Below are positions 16,492-24,760 of a stretch of 64,000 nt of DNA, in pieces. The notes under the pieces were generated by a model. That model worked only from the letters and a program-made list of their open reading frames with translations. It had not been told where the DNA came from and ran no database searches. Made by a program: the position numbers and the translations under genes. This stretch comes from Marinospirillum sp031581385. GTDB taxonomy: Bacteria > Pseudomonadota > Gammaproteobacteria > Pseudomonadales > Halomonadaceae. The stretch spans positions 2,480,001 through 2,544,000 of the forward strand of contig NZ_CP085242.1 of assembly GCF_044810985.1 (NCBI RefSeq). Reading direction: 5' to 3'. Within the stretch, counting starts at the first letter, position 1, and each line of letters starts with the position of its first letter.

Positions 16492-17883
16492 ATGACTGCC
16501 ATGCCAGATTTACATCTTTGCCGCTCCGCCTCTGTACTTGTGGTGGACGACGAGCCGGGTATGCGCCAGTTTCTGGAAAAGGCCCTGGGCAAACATTTCG
16601 GGCTGGTTGAGGCTGCGGGCAGTATAGAGCAGGCCGAGGCTTTGCGTCAGCGCTGTCACTTTGACCTGATGATTCTGGATGTCAAATTGCCCGGGCGTTC
16701 GGGCATTGAATGGCATGAAGCGCTGCAGGACCCCAATCGCCATTCCGATGTGATCTTCATGACCGCTTATGCCGAACTGGATACCGCCATTCAGGCTTTG
16801 CGCGTGGGTGCTGCCGATTTTATCCTCAAACCTTTCCGTCTGGAACAGATGATGAACGCGGTGATGCGTGTGCTCAAGCGTCGCCAGTTGGCCAGAGAAA
16901 ATTTCTTGCTCAAGCGTGAGGTGCGTCAGTTTTTGGAGGCGGACAACCCCATGATTGGCAACAGTGCTTCCATGCAACAGCTGGAGGGCGTTCTGCAACG
17001 GGTGGCTCCGACACCTTCAGCCGTTCTGATTGAAGGCGAATCCGGCACCGGCAAGGATCTGGTTGCCAGGGCACTGCATCAGCAGTCCGGGCGTCAAGGC
17101 CCTTATGTACCGGTCAACTGTGGAGCCATAGCACCTGACCTGCTGGAGGCGGAGCTTTTTGGTCACACCCGGGGAGCCTTTACCGGAGCCAATAAAGCCC
17201 GTGATGGGCTGTTCAGCTATGCCAGCGGTGGCACCCTGTTTCTGGATGAAATTGGAGAGTTGCCCCTGGCCATGCAAGCCAAGTTATTGCGCGCTCTGGA
17301 AGAAAAAGCCGTTCGTCCGGTGGGCAGTGAGCAGGAAGTCAAGGTGGATGTACGGATTCTGGCCGCCACCAACCGCAAGCTGGATGAAGAAGTAAAGGCT
17401 GGTCGTTTTCGTGAAGACCTGTATTTTCGCTTGAATGTGTTGACCCTGACCCTTCCGCCCCTGCGTGAGCGCAGTGAGGACATCCCCCAGCTGGCGCACT
17501 ACTTTTCCCGCAAGCTTTCCCAGGAGTTGGGGCTGGAAGCGATCCCTTTCAGCCATGATGATCTGAAAGCCATGGAGCATTATTCCTGGAGTGGGAATAT
17601 CCGGGAACTGAAGAACTTTATCGAACGCTGTATTCTGCTGGGCCGCCTGCCTTTGGAGGATTTAAACGAGGATCGTCCGGCAACTGGCGCTCAGGCAGGT
17701 GCCGGTTATCCCAGCTGCTGGCCTTTGGATGAAGTGGAAAAAACTCATATTCTCAAGGTCCTGGAAGCCTGCGACAGCAACAAATCAGCGGCTGCACGGC
17801 AGTTGGGCATTGCCCGCAAAACTCTGGATCGCAAGCTGGCCGCCTGGGATAGGGAAAGCAGCCATTCAGAGGGCACCCAGTAA
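16492..17883 (+). CDS. Sigma-54-dependent response regulator (NtrC type)
   Basis: 463 residues. The receiver domain (1-130) has acidic pocket DDE at 19-21 and phosphoacceptor D63 in LMILDVKLPG. The AAA+ domain follows with GESGTGKD, the sigma-54 contact loop GAFTGA near residue 229 and Walker B LFLDEIGE. The C-terminal Fis-type HTH reads SAAARQLGIARKTLDRKL. It should activate sigma-54 promoters after phosphorylation by the kinase whose ATG overlaps its stop by one base. Lying beside tupA, and in the same region as a molybdoenzyme, it may control a respiratory or oxyanion-related regulon; the target is unknown. Confidence 0.93.
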   Translation: MTAMPDLHLCRSASVLVVDDEPGMRQFLEKALGKHFGLVEAAGSIEQAEALRQRCHFDLMILDVKLPGRSGIEWHEALQDPNRHSDVIFMTAYAELDTAIQALRVGAADFILKPFRLEQMMNAVMRVLKRRQLARENFLLKREVRQFLEADNPMIGNSASMQQLEGVLQRVAPTPSAVLIEGESGTGKDLVARALHQQSGRQGPYVPVNCGAIAPDLLEAELFGHTRGAFTGANKARDGLFSYASGGTLFLDEIGELPLAMQAKLLRALEEKAVRPVGSEQEVKVDVRILAATNRKLDEEVKAGRFREDLYFRLNVLTLTLPPLRERSEDIPQLAHYFSRKLSQELGLEAIPFSHDDLKAMEHYSWSGNIRELKNFIERCILLGRLPLEDLNEDRPATGAQAGAGYPSCWPLDEVEKTHILKVLEACDSNKSAAARQLGIARKTLDRKLAAWDRESSHSEGTQ

Positions 17884-19973
17884 TGACGGCACCCTGGCGG
17901 GGGTCGGTAAAAGGCAAACTGCTGGCTTTGACCCTCTTGCCCATACTGCTCACTCTGGGTGTATTGGCTCTGCTGACTGCCTACTGGACGTCCACCTACA
18001 CGGATCGCCAGCTTTATATGAAGGTGGCCGCTGATTTGTCGGTGGCTCAGGGCAGCCTGAACATCATGCAGGAAAGGCAACTGGAGCGTTTGGTTCAGCT
18101 TAGTAATGCCTGGCAGGTGCATGATGATCTGGTACAGCAGGATGAGCAAAGGCTCAAAGAACTGGTGGCCCGCATTCGTCGCAATCATGACTTTGATTTT
18201 CTGCGCCTCCTTCCGGTTGATGAGCTGAAACAAGTTGCACAGCAGCAGCCCAGTCTGGCTGGTTTGACCTCTCAGGCTCTTGCCGGACAAAGCCTGACCG
18301 GGCTTTCCGTGATTACTGCCGAGGAACTGCAAACCTGGCACCCGGATTTGGCAGAACAGGCCAAAGTGGAGATTATTGCCACCCCCAGAGCCAGGCCGAC
18401 GCAGCGTAAAGTGGAAGACCGGGCCATGCTGGTTCGCAGTCTGCATCCCATCACCAATGCTCAGGGCGAAGTCACTTATCTGCTGGATGGCGGCCTTCTG
18501 CTCAACCACAATCTGGAATTTGTCGATACCATTCGTGAGCTGGTTTATGGTCCCGGTGCTCTGCCCGAAGGCGGCCTGGGCACCGTGACCCTGTTTCTGG
18601 ATGAAGTGCGGATCACCACCAATGTGCCGGGTCTGATGAGTGGGGCGGGAGCAGCGTCAAAAAGGGCAATAGGTACACGCATCTCAGCGGAAGTCAGTGA
18701 TCAGGTTCTGCAGCAGGAAGAGGTCTGGCTGGATCGGGCCTTTGTGGTCAATGACTGGTTCATCAGTGCCTACGAACCCCTCTATGATCTGCAGGGCAAG
18801 CTGATCGGTGTGCTTTATGCCGGTTTTTCGGAAGGCCCCTTTTTTCACCAGTATCTGATAACTCTGGCAGAGCTGGGAGCAGCCTTGTTGATAGTGCTGC
18901 TGATCTCGGCCTTTTTTGTCTGGCAGGGCGGCAATCGTTTGTTTGCTCCGGTCAAGCGCATACACGATTCCGTGATGGCGGTTCGTGCAGGCAAGCAGGA
19001 TGCCCGCATCGGGCAATTACAGACCCAGGATGAAATGGCCGACCTGGCCCACCAGTTTGATGCCATGCTGGATGAGCTGGATTCACGGCAGGAAAAAATC
19101 CAGGCTGCCGCAGAGCAGCTGGAAAAAAAGGTTGAGGAGCGCACCCTGAGCCTGAGACAGAAAACCGGGGATCTGGAAGAGCATATCGAACTGCTCAAGG
19201 CCACCCGTGCCGAGCTGTTCACCAAGGAAAAACTGGCCGTACTGGGTGAGCTGACCGCCGGTATTGCCCATGAAATCAACAATCCTGCCGCTGTGATTCT
19301 GGGGCATATGGATCTGTTGCAAGCGGAGCTGGGAACTGCTGCTGAACCGGTGCAGGAGGAAATCGATACTGTTGTTGAACAGGTTTACCGCATCCGGGCC
19401 ATCATCAATAATCTTTTACAATACACCCGCCCCGGTCAGATGGTCGACCAACTGCATACCCTGGATATCAATGCTGTGACTCAGGACACTTTGGCACTGG
19501 TGCGCCACGCTCTGGACAAGCAGGAAGTCGAAGTGGTTCAGGAGTATCAGGAAGTAGGCCATGTACAGGGTAATCGCCAACAACTGCAGCAGGTGCTGGT
19601 CAACCTGCTGATCAACGCTGGTAATGCCCTGGATCACCAGCCTGGCAAGGTTTATCTGTCCACCCACCCCTGGCAAACACCAGCAGGCAAACCGGGGGTG
19701 GAAATCAGGGTCAGGGATGAAGGCAAAGGGATGGAACCACAAGTTCAGGCACGGATATTTGAACCTTTTTTCACCACCCGTGAAGGGGGTAATGGTTTAG
19801 GGCTTTCCGTCAGTCGCAGCCTGATTCGCCGTTATGGCGGCAATATTCAGGTGGAATCCAAACCAGGAGAAGGAAGCTGCTTCAGTGTGTTCCTGCCCCG
19901 GCAAGCTGAAATCAACGACGAAGATGAAGCCACCATGCGGCAGCTTTTATCAGGACTGGGAGTAGTGAATTAG
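17883..19973 (+). CDS. Cache-domain sensor histidine kinase
   Basis: 696 residues. Membrane segment at about 12-34, a large periplasmic cache-like domain to about 315 (ending YEPLYDLQGKLIGVLYAGFS), a second membrane segment at about 320-342, HAMP and a coiled coil. The H-box LTAGIAHEINNPAAV has H463, and the HATPase domain has N, G1 (DEGKGM), F and GLGLSV motifs. A periplasmic small-molecule ligand is expected. It is the cognate partner of the preceding regulator (ATG overlaps the TAA). The stop codon overlaps that of the convergent gene at 19970. Confidence 0.93.
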   Translation: MTAPWRGSVKGKLLALTLLPILLTLGVLALLTAYWTSTYTDRQLYMKVAADLSVAQGSLNIMQERQLERLVQLSNAWQVHDDLVQQDEQRLKELVARIRRNHDFDFLRLLPVDELKQVAQQQPSLAGLTSQALAGQSLTGLSVITAEELQTWHPDLAEQAKVEIIATPRARPTQRKVEDRAMLVRSLHPITNAQGEVTYLLDGGLLLNHNLEFVDTIRELVYGPGALPEGGLGTVTLFLDEVRITTNVPGLMSGAGAASKRAIGTRISAEVSDQVLQQEEVWLDRAFVVNDWFISAYEPLYDLQGKLIGVLYAGFSEGPFFHQYLITLAELGAALLIVLLISAFFVWQGGNRLFAPVKRIHDSVMAVRAGKQDARIGQLQTQDEMADLAHQFDAMLDELDSRQEKIQAAAEQLEKKVEERTLSLRQKTGDLEEHIELLKATRAELFTKEKLAVLGELTAGIAHEINNPAAVILGHMDLLQAELGTAAEPVQEEIDTVVEQVYRIRAIINNLLQYTRPGQMVDQLHTLDINAVTQDTLALVRHALDKQEVEVVQEYQEVGHVQGNRQQLQQVLVNLLINAGNALDHQPGKVYLSTHPWQTPAGKPGVEIRVRDEGKGMEPQVQARIFEPFFTTREGGNGLGLSVSRSLIRRYGGNIQVESKPGEGSCFSVFLPRQAEINDEDEATMRQLLSGLGVVN

Positions 19974-20494
19974 GCTGCAGTTTTCAGGTTGCCGAGTTCT
20001 TTGACCAGAGTTTCTGTATCCGGCTTGGCCTGGGCTGCATAGGCAGCAGCCACCTGGCGTGGGGCCGGAGCCTGGGCAGGCTTCATGGTGGTGACGTACT
20101 GGAGTTTGGGGTATTCCTCGGTCAGGGCACGCAGCCAGCTGAAGTGACCGGGATTGCCATAGGCCAGAGCCTCACCCATGCCGCCCTGAATCTGACGGGC
20201 CAGCTTGCGGCTGTAGGTGTCTTCCACCAGCACGATGTCATGGTGGTTGGGTGGCTGAAAATTATAGTTGCTCAGCCCCGGAGGATCATACTTGGTGGGT
20301 ATGTGCGCCGGATGAATGGGCTGGGGTGCATAAGCGGGCAGGGTATTATAAAGCCCGGGCAAGTCAGGGGAATAAACCGGTGCCATCATCAAGCTCAGCA
20401 TCAAAGAAAACTGCGCACCCTGCGCTGAGTTCAGCGAGGTGTTCAGGCTTTCCTGAGCTTCAAGTGAATGATTAAAAGCGTTTTCAATACGCAT
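19970..20494 (-). CDS. Hypothetical protein, 174 residues
   Basis: Not recognised. No signal peptide or membrane span. The N-terminus is Asn/Ser/Gln-rich (MRIENAFNHSLEAQESLNTS), the middle is rich in Pro, Tyr and His (PAYAPQPIHPAHIPTKYDPP) and the tail is Ala/Pro-rich. It reads as a largely disordered protein. Codon use matches the neighbours, and the frame ends exactly at the kinase gene's end, which supports it being real. No strong ribosome-binding site precedes the ATG, and the gene points away from the thiC riboswitch. Confidence 0.5.
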   Translation of the reverse strand: MRIENAFNHSLEAQESLNTSLNSAQGAQFSLMLSLMMAPVYSPDLPGLYNTLPAYAPQPIHPAHIPTKYDPPGLSNYNFQPPNHHDIVLVEDTYSRKLARQIQGGMGEALAYGNPGHFSWLRALTEEYPKLQYVTTMKPAQAPAPRQVAAAYAAQAKPDTETLVKELGNLKTAA

Positions 20495-20637
20495 GGCGGT
20501 TTAGTGACCCTTGATAAACGACGGATTGCAAAAGTACCTGAGTGTGATTTCGGCGTTGCTCTGGAAAACTTTAACCTCCCATGACAAAAAAATTGGCTTT
20601 CGTTGGGAGTGGGGTGTTGCTAGACTGCAGCTGACAT

Positions 20638-20728
20638 CTTGACGGGGTGCCCAGGCTGAAAAGCCAAGGCTGAGATAATACCCGTTGAACCTGAACCGGT
20701 TAGTACCGGCGTAGGAATCGAGATTCTT
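20638..20728 (+). promoter_or_regulatory. TPP riboswitch (THI box)
   Basis: The thi-box conserved blocks appear in order: GGGGTGCCC, GGCTGAGATAATACCC, GAACCTGAACCGG and GTACCGGCGTAGGAA. Position and spacing upstream of thiC match the canonical aptamer that binds thiamine pyrophosphate and lowers expression. Confidence 0.95.
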
Positions 20729-20743
20729 CCCCGCCCTGCCGGT

Positions 20744-20769
20744 TCCCGCACCTTTATAAAACGTGGGAG
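20744..20769 (+). promoter_or_regulatory. Hairpin masking the thiC ribosome-binding site
   Basis: TCCC(G)CAC at 20744-20751 can pair with GTGGGA at 20763-20768, which contains most of the SD GGGAG (20765-20769) 6 nt before the thiC ATG. No U-run follows. This suggests that the riboswitch acts by sequestering the ribosome-binding site rather than by termination. Confidence 0.5.
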
Positions 20770-20775
20770 CACGCC

Positions 20776-22677
20776 ATGAACAAGCCAGAAACCGAATTTT
20801 CCAGCCAGTTTTTAAGAGAAAAGGCCCAGGTGGATGCTGCCAGTGTGCAGCCGCTGCCCAATTCCCGCAAAGTCTATATTCAGGGTTCACGCCCGGATAT
20901 CCGCGTCCCCATGCGGGCCATCAGCCAGGATGACACCCCGGCCCAGTTCGGTGTTGAACAAAACCCGGACATTCTGGTGTACGACACCTCCGGCATTTAT
21001 ACCGACCCCGAAGCCAGTATTGATATCCGTAAGGGTCTGCCTGCCCTGCGTACCGCCTGGATTGAAGAAAGAGGCGACACCCAGCTTCTGGACGGCCCGA
21101 CCAGTGAATTCGGTCGTCGCCGTTATAATGATCCCACTCTGGAGCAGCTGCGTTTTGACCTGAAGCGCAAGCCCCGTCGTGCCCTGCCCGGCAAGAATGT
21201 CAGCCAGATGCACTATGCCCGCCAGGGAATCATTACCCCCGAAATGGAATTCATTGCCCTCCGGGAAAACCAGAAGCGTCTGGAGTTAGGCAGTGATGCC
21301 GTGGAGGCCATCCTGCAGCAGCAACATGCCGGTCAGGGTTTCGGTGCCAAAATTCCCGAAGAAATCACCCCGGAATTCGTGCGCGAAGAAGTGGCGCGGG
21401 GCCGAGCGATTATTCCCTGCAATATCAACCACCCGGAAAGCGAACCCATGATCATCGGGCGCAACTTCCTGGTCAAGATCAACGGCAACATCGGCAACTC
21501 GGCGCTGGGCTCTTCCATTGAAGAAGAAGTTGCCAAGATGACCTGGGGGATTCGCTGGGGTTCGGACACCATCATGGATCTGTCCACCGGCAAGCATATT
21601 CACGAAACCCGCGAATGGATTATCCGCAATGCGCCGGTTCCGGTGGGCACCGTGCCGATTTATCAGGCGTTGGAAAAGGTTAACGGCGCAGCCGAAGATC
21701 TGACCTGGGAGATATTCAGGGATACCCTGATTGAGCAGGCCGAACAGGGTGTGGATTATTTCACCATTCATGCCGGGGTGCGCCTGCACCATGTACCCAT
21801 GACCGCCAAGCGAGTGACGGGTATTGTTTCCCGTGGTGGCTCCATTCTGGCCAAGTGGTGTCTGGCCCACCATCAAGAGAATTTCCTCTACACCCATTTC
21901 GAAGACATCTGCGAAATCTGTAAACAGTATGATGTCGCCTTCTCTCTGGGTGATGGCCTGCGTCCCGGCTCAGTGGCTGATGCCAATGACGAAGCTCAGT
22001 TCGGGGAACTGGAAACCCTGGGTGAGCTGACCAAAATCGCCTGGAAACACGATGTTCAGTGCATGATCGAAGGCCCCGGCCACGTGCCCATGCACCTGAT
22101 CAAGGAAAACATGGACAAGCAGCTGGAATGCTGTGACGAAGCGCCCTTCTATACCCTCGGCCCCCTGACCACGGATATTGCACCGGGTTACGATCACATC
22201 ACCTCCGGCATCGGTGCGGCGATGATTGGCTGGTATGGCTGCGCCATGCTCTGCTATGTCACGCCCAAGGAGCACTTGGGTCTGCCCAACAAGGATGATG
22301 TTAAAACCGGCATCATCACCTACAAGATTGCCGCCCATGCTGCGGATCTGGCCAAGGGCCACCCCGCTGCGCAGCGACGCGACAATGCCCTGTCCAAGGC
22401 ACGTTTTGAATTCCGCTGGGAAGACCAGTTCAACCTGGGTCTGGACCCGGATACAGCGCGGTCATTCCATGACGAAACCCTGCCCAAGGATTCCGCCAAG
22501 GTGGCCCACTTCTGCTCCATGTGCGGCCCGAAATTCTGCTCCATGAAAATCAGCCAGGAAGTGCGTGAATACGCTGCTGACCTTGAAACCACAGACGCGG
22601 CTGAAGTGGAAGCCGGCATGCAGGAACAAGCCGAGCGCTTTCGGGAAGCTGGCAGTGCGATTTATCACAAGGCATGA
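20776..22677 (+). CDS. thiC: Phosphomethylpyrimidine synthase
   Basis: 633 residues, full length. This radical-SAM enzyme rearranges aminoimidazole ribotide to HMP-phosphate for the thiamine pyrimidine. The C-terminal cluster motif CSMCGPKFCSM and the strongly conserved MIEGPGHVPMHLIKENMD and GPLTTDIAPGYDHITS blocks are present. It is expressed alone from a TPP-riboswitch leader. thiO lies 2 kb away but in a separate unit. Confidence 0.98.
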   Translation: MNKPETEFSSQFLREKAQVDAASVQPLPNSRKVYIQGSRPDIRVPMRAISQDDTPAQFGVEQNPDILVYDTSGIYTDPEASIDIRKGLPALRTAWIEERGDTQLLDGPTSEFGRRRYNDPTLEQLRFDLKRKPRRALPGKNVSQMHYARQGIITPEMEFIALRENQKRLELGSDAVEAILQQQHAGQGFGAKIPEEITPEFVREEVARGRAIIPCNINHPESEPMIIGRNFLVKINGNIGNSALGSSIEEEVAKMTWGIRWGSDTIMDLSTGKHIHETREWIIRNAPVPVGTVPIYQALEKVNGAAEDLTWEIFRDTLIEQAEQGVDYFTIHAGVRLHHVPMTAKRVTGIVSRGGSILAKWCLAHHQENFLYTHFEDICEICKQYDVAFSLGDGLRPGSVADANDEAQFGELETLGELTKIAWKHDVQCMIEGPGHVPMHLIKENMDKQLECCDEAPFYTLGPLTTDIAPGYDHITSGIGAAMIGWYGCAMLCYVTPKEHLGLPNKDDVKTGIITYKIAAHAADLAKGHPAAQRRDNALSKARFEFRWEDQFNLGLDPDTARSFHDETLPKDSAKVAHFCSMCGPKFCSMKISQEVREYAADLETTDAAEVEAGMQEQAERFREAGSAIYHKA

Positions 22678-22686
22678 TTTAAACGG

Positions 22687-22711
22687 CCCTGCTGCATTAA
22701 TATCAGCAGGG
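22687..22711. terminator. Hairpin between convergent thiC and the 22718 gene
   Basis: CCCTGCTG and CAGCAGGG form a perfect 8-bp stem with a 9-nt loop, located between two convergent stop codons. There is no good U-run on either strand, so termination may be weak. Confidence 0.4.
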
Positions 22712-22717
22712 TCGCTG

Positions 22718-23707
22718 TCAGGCAAACAAGCCGCGCAGTTGGGCCCAGGTATCCTGCTGATCGGCCAGGTCCAAGCCAAGTAACTGGCTGGTCAGTGAGG
22801 ATTGCTGTGCCCAGTGCTGATCCAGCCAGGCTGTTAACTGCTCCTTCAGATCCTCTTTGGATAGAGAAGTAGTGGCTTGACTGTCCGAAGTAGTGGCTTG
22901 CTCTGGTGTACCTGGATAATTAGAAGGAGGAAACACGTCGCCACCCTTGCCAGCGCCCGTAACTGACTCAAGAAAACCCAGATCGACAACCTTGCTGAAG
23001 GATTTAAGCATCTTGTCAGGGTTAAGCATGCTTTCCAGAAACCCTGAGTCGAGCTCGGTGACAGGGTTTTCATTGCTGGAGTATATGGCTTGAGCCTGTT
23101 CCACTGTTTCGGAATCAACAGGTTTTTCAGGCGGGTGGTAAGAATAGTTACTGTGTTGCTGGGTTCCGCGATAATGCCCCATATAAAAGGCCAGATGGTT
23201 GACCTGATCAGTATCCAGACCTTCTTCCTTGGCGTGAATGTAGATGTCAGTCAGCGCCTGCACATCCTTTTCATGTAAAAGGCCAGCTACATTCTGGTGC
23301 AGTTCATCTTTTCTGTTTGCAGAGCTCAGAGGATTATTTGTCGTGATGCCTGAAGCCTGGGTTAATTGATTCTTCATCTCTTTAACGTCAACTGAGCTGC
23401 CAAACGTTTGCTGCAGCTCGTTGACTTTTTGATCGACCAGGTAAAGGTTGTAGCGCCCCACATCAATGTTTACGCTGGCCGTTGCCAACTGGTTTCTACG
23501 CCCCTGGAAGGGTTCAATCGCTTCCTGCTGCAGCCAATCCACGGCCTGTTGAAAAGCCTGAGTCAAAGCCTGGCTGGTGGAACTCAGTTGCAGCTCTGCC
23601 TGGGTGCTGGTCGCTCCCTGGGATAGTTGCTGGTTTTTTTCTGGCTCGGTCCGGGTTGTTGATGTGTTTGACTGACGAGTCGTTGTTGAGTTGGGAGTGA
23701 TTTCCAT
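22718..23707 (-). CDS. Hypothetical protein, 329 residues
   Basis: Not recognised. ATG at 23707 has a strong AGGAGG 6-7 nt upstream, so the start is firm. The first ~60 residues are Ser/Thr/Gln-rich and look disordered (for example TTTRQSNTSTTRTEPEKNQQ). The middle (about 65-230) is predicted helical with VNIDVGRYNLYLVDQKVNEL and LTDIYIHAKEEGLDTDQVN. The C-terminus ends in amphipathic helices (DQQDTWAQLRGLFA). No signal peptide or membrane span. The disordered N-terminus followed by a helical body is similar in style, though not clearly in sequence, to the three paralogues at 30.6-32.5 kb. Confidence 0.6.
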   Translation of the reverse strand: MEITPNSTTTRQSNTSTTRTEPEKNQQLSQGATSTQAELQLSSTSQALTQAFQQAVDWLQQEAIEPFQGRRNQLATASVNIDVGRYNLYLVDQKVNELQQTFGSSVDVKEMKNQLTQASGITTNNPLSSANRKDELHQNVAGLLHEKDVQALTDIYIHAKEEGLDTDQVNHLAFYMGHYRGTQQHSNYSYHPPEKPVDSETVEQAQAIYSSNENPVTELDSGFLESMLNPDKMLKSFSKVVDLGFLESVTGAGKGGDVFPPSNYPGTPEQATTSDSQATTSLSKEDLKEQLTAWLDQHWAQQSSLTSQLLGLDLADQQDTWAQLRGLFA

Positions 23708-23909
23708 GTGCAGCCTCCTTGTCTTTAAATAATAAGGTGGGCGTGTAAAAATTGTCGTACCGTGCGCAGCACCCTTACCATGAATATTAGCCACCATAGG
23801 GTAGTTTATAGCCTGAGATCGGCGTTATTAAAAGCACTTTTGTCTCAGTGAGAAGACTAAACAGGTTTGGTCGGTTGATGAATCGTGAATATCATTAAAG
23901 GAGAAAACA

Positions 23910-24311
23910 GTGACTCAGGCGCAAAAACTCTGGCTGACGTTTGTCAGTATCAGTGGTTTTCTGGTGGTGGCTCTGGGCGCTTTTGCCGCTCATGGCCTTC
24001 AACCCTATCTGGATGAGAAAGCGCAAGGCTGGTTTGAATTGGCAACCCGTTACCAGATGTGGCATACCCTGGCTTTGCTGGGGTTGGTTGCCACTCTCTT
24101 GGAAAGAAATGCCGCCTTTCGCCTGGCTGCCTGGGCATGGGCTCTGGGTATTGTCCTGTTTTCCGGTTCGCTTTACATGATGGCAATAACCGGGCAAACG
24201 GCCCTGGCCTGGGTAACCCCACTGGGCGGCACGGCTTTCCTGATCGGCTGGTCGAGCCTGCTGGTCGGCAGCTTTCGCTTGCAGGAGCCTGCGCGGAAGA
24301 AGGTTGAGTGA
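23910..24311 (+). CDS. DUF423 membrane protein
   Basis: 133 residues with four hydrophobic segments and the DUF423 signature VALGAFAAHGL near the N-terminus, with RYQMWHTLALL following. GTG at 23910 has AGGAG 6 nt upstream. It is a small inner-membrane protein of the YgdD family with no established function, and it is convergent with the HopJ-type gene 12 nt downstream. Confidence 0.88.
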   Translation: MTQAQKLWLTFVSISGFLVVALGAFAAHGLQPYLDEKAQGWFELATRYQMWHTLALLGLVATLLERNAAFRLAAWAWALGIVLFSGSLYMMAITGQTALAWVTPLGGTAFLIGWSSLLVGSFRLQEPARKKVE

Positions 24312-24323
24312 AGCAGACAGGGT

Positions 24324-24665
24324 TTAAGGTTTAGGTGTCAGCGCCTGTCCTTCAAATTCCACACCTGCCCAGCCGGTTTTCATGAAGTTGCGGATGTTCT
24401 GGTGGTCACTGCCTTCGGAGTTTTGCAGTACATCCTGAGTGTAGAAGTCGCCGAAAGCATTCAGAGTGGCTTGTTCACCGAGCTGATGATGCAGTGCAAA
24501 GGCAAAAATCTTGCAGGAGCCGTTATTGGTGTTGGCTTCGTTGGCCAGTGAGCCGTTGGTGAAGCGGGTGGGGCTGAACTGATAATTTTGATCGATTACT
24601 TCCATGACTTGCTGAAAGTCCACCGGGCCTTGTTCTAATTCTGCAATCAGTTGTTCAAGAGTCAT
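24324..24665 (-). CDS. HopJ-family protein
   Basis: 113 residues. The fold signature YQFSPTRFTNGSLANEANTN followed by NNGSCKIFAFALHHQL identifies the HopJ family, and NIRNFMKTGWAGVEF completes it. The family was named for a Pseudomonas type III effector but is widespread in free-living gammaproteobacteria without type III secretion. A virulence role should not be inferred here. ATG at 24665 starts the conserved region; the longer frame adds unrelated residues. Confidence 0.85.
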   Translation of the reverse strand: MTLEQLIAELEQGPVDFQQVMEVIDQNYQFSPTRFTNGSLANEANTNNGSCKIFAFALHHQLGEQATLNAFGDFYTQDVLQNSEGSDHQNIRNFMKTGWAGVEFEGQALTPKP

Positions 24666-24760
24666 ATTGTTTCCAGTTGTGGATAAAAAGACTGCCATGG
24701 CTGTGACAGGGCGTTAGTATGCCTGACTGTTCGACAGTTTATAATAAGAGGAAAAGGCGA

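Noticed and set aside
20501..20890. Minus-strand frame across the thiC leader
   Set aside because: Antisense to the TPP riboswitch and the thiC start; no family features.
24324..24665. HopJ-type gene as a type III effector
   Set aside because: The family is widespread in non-pathogens, and no type III secretion genes or hrp-box are visible.
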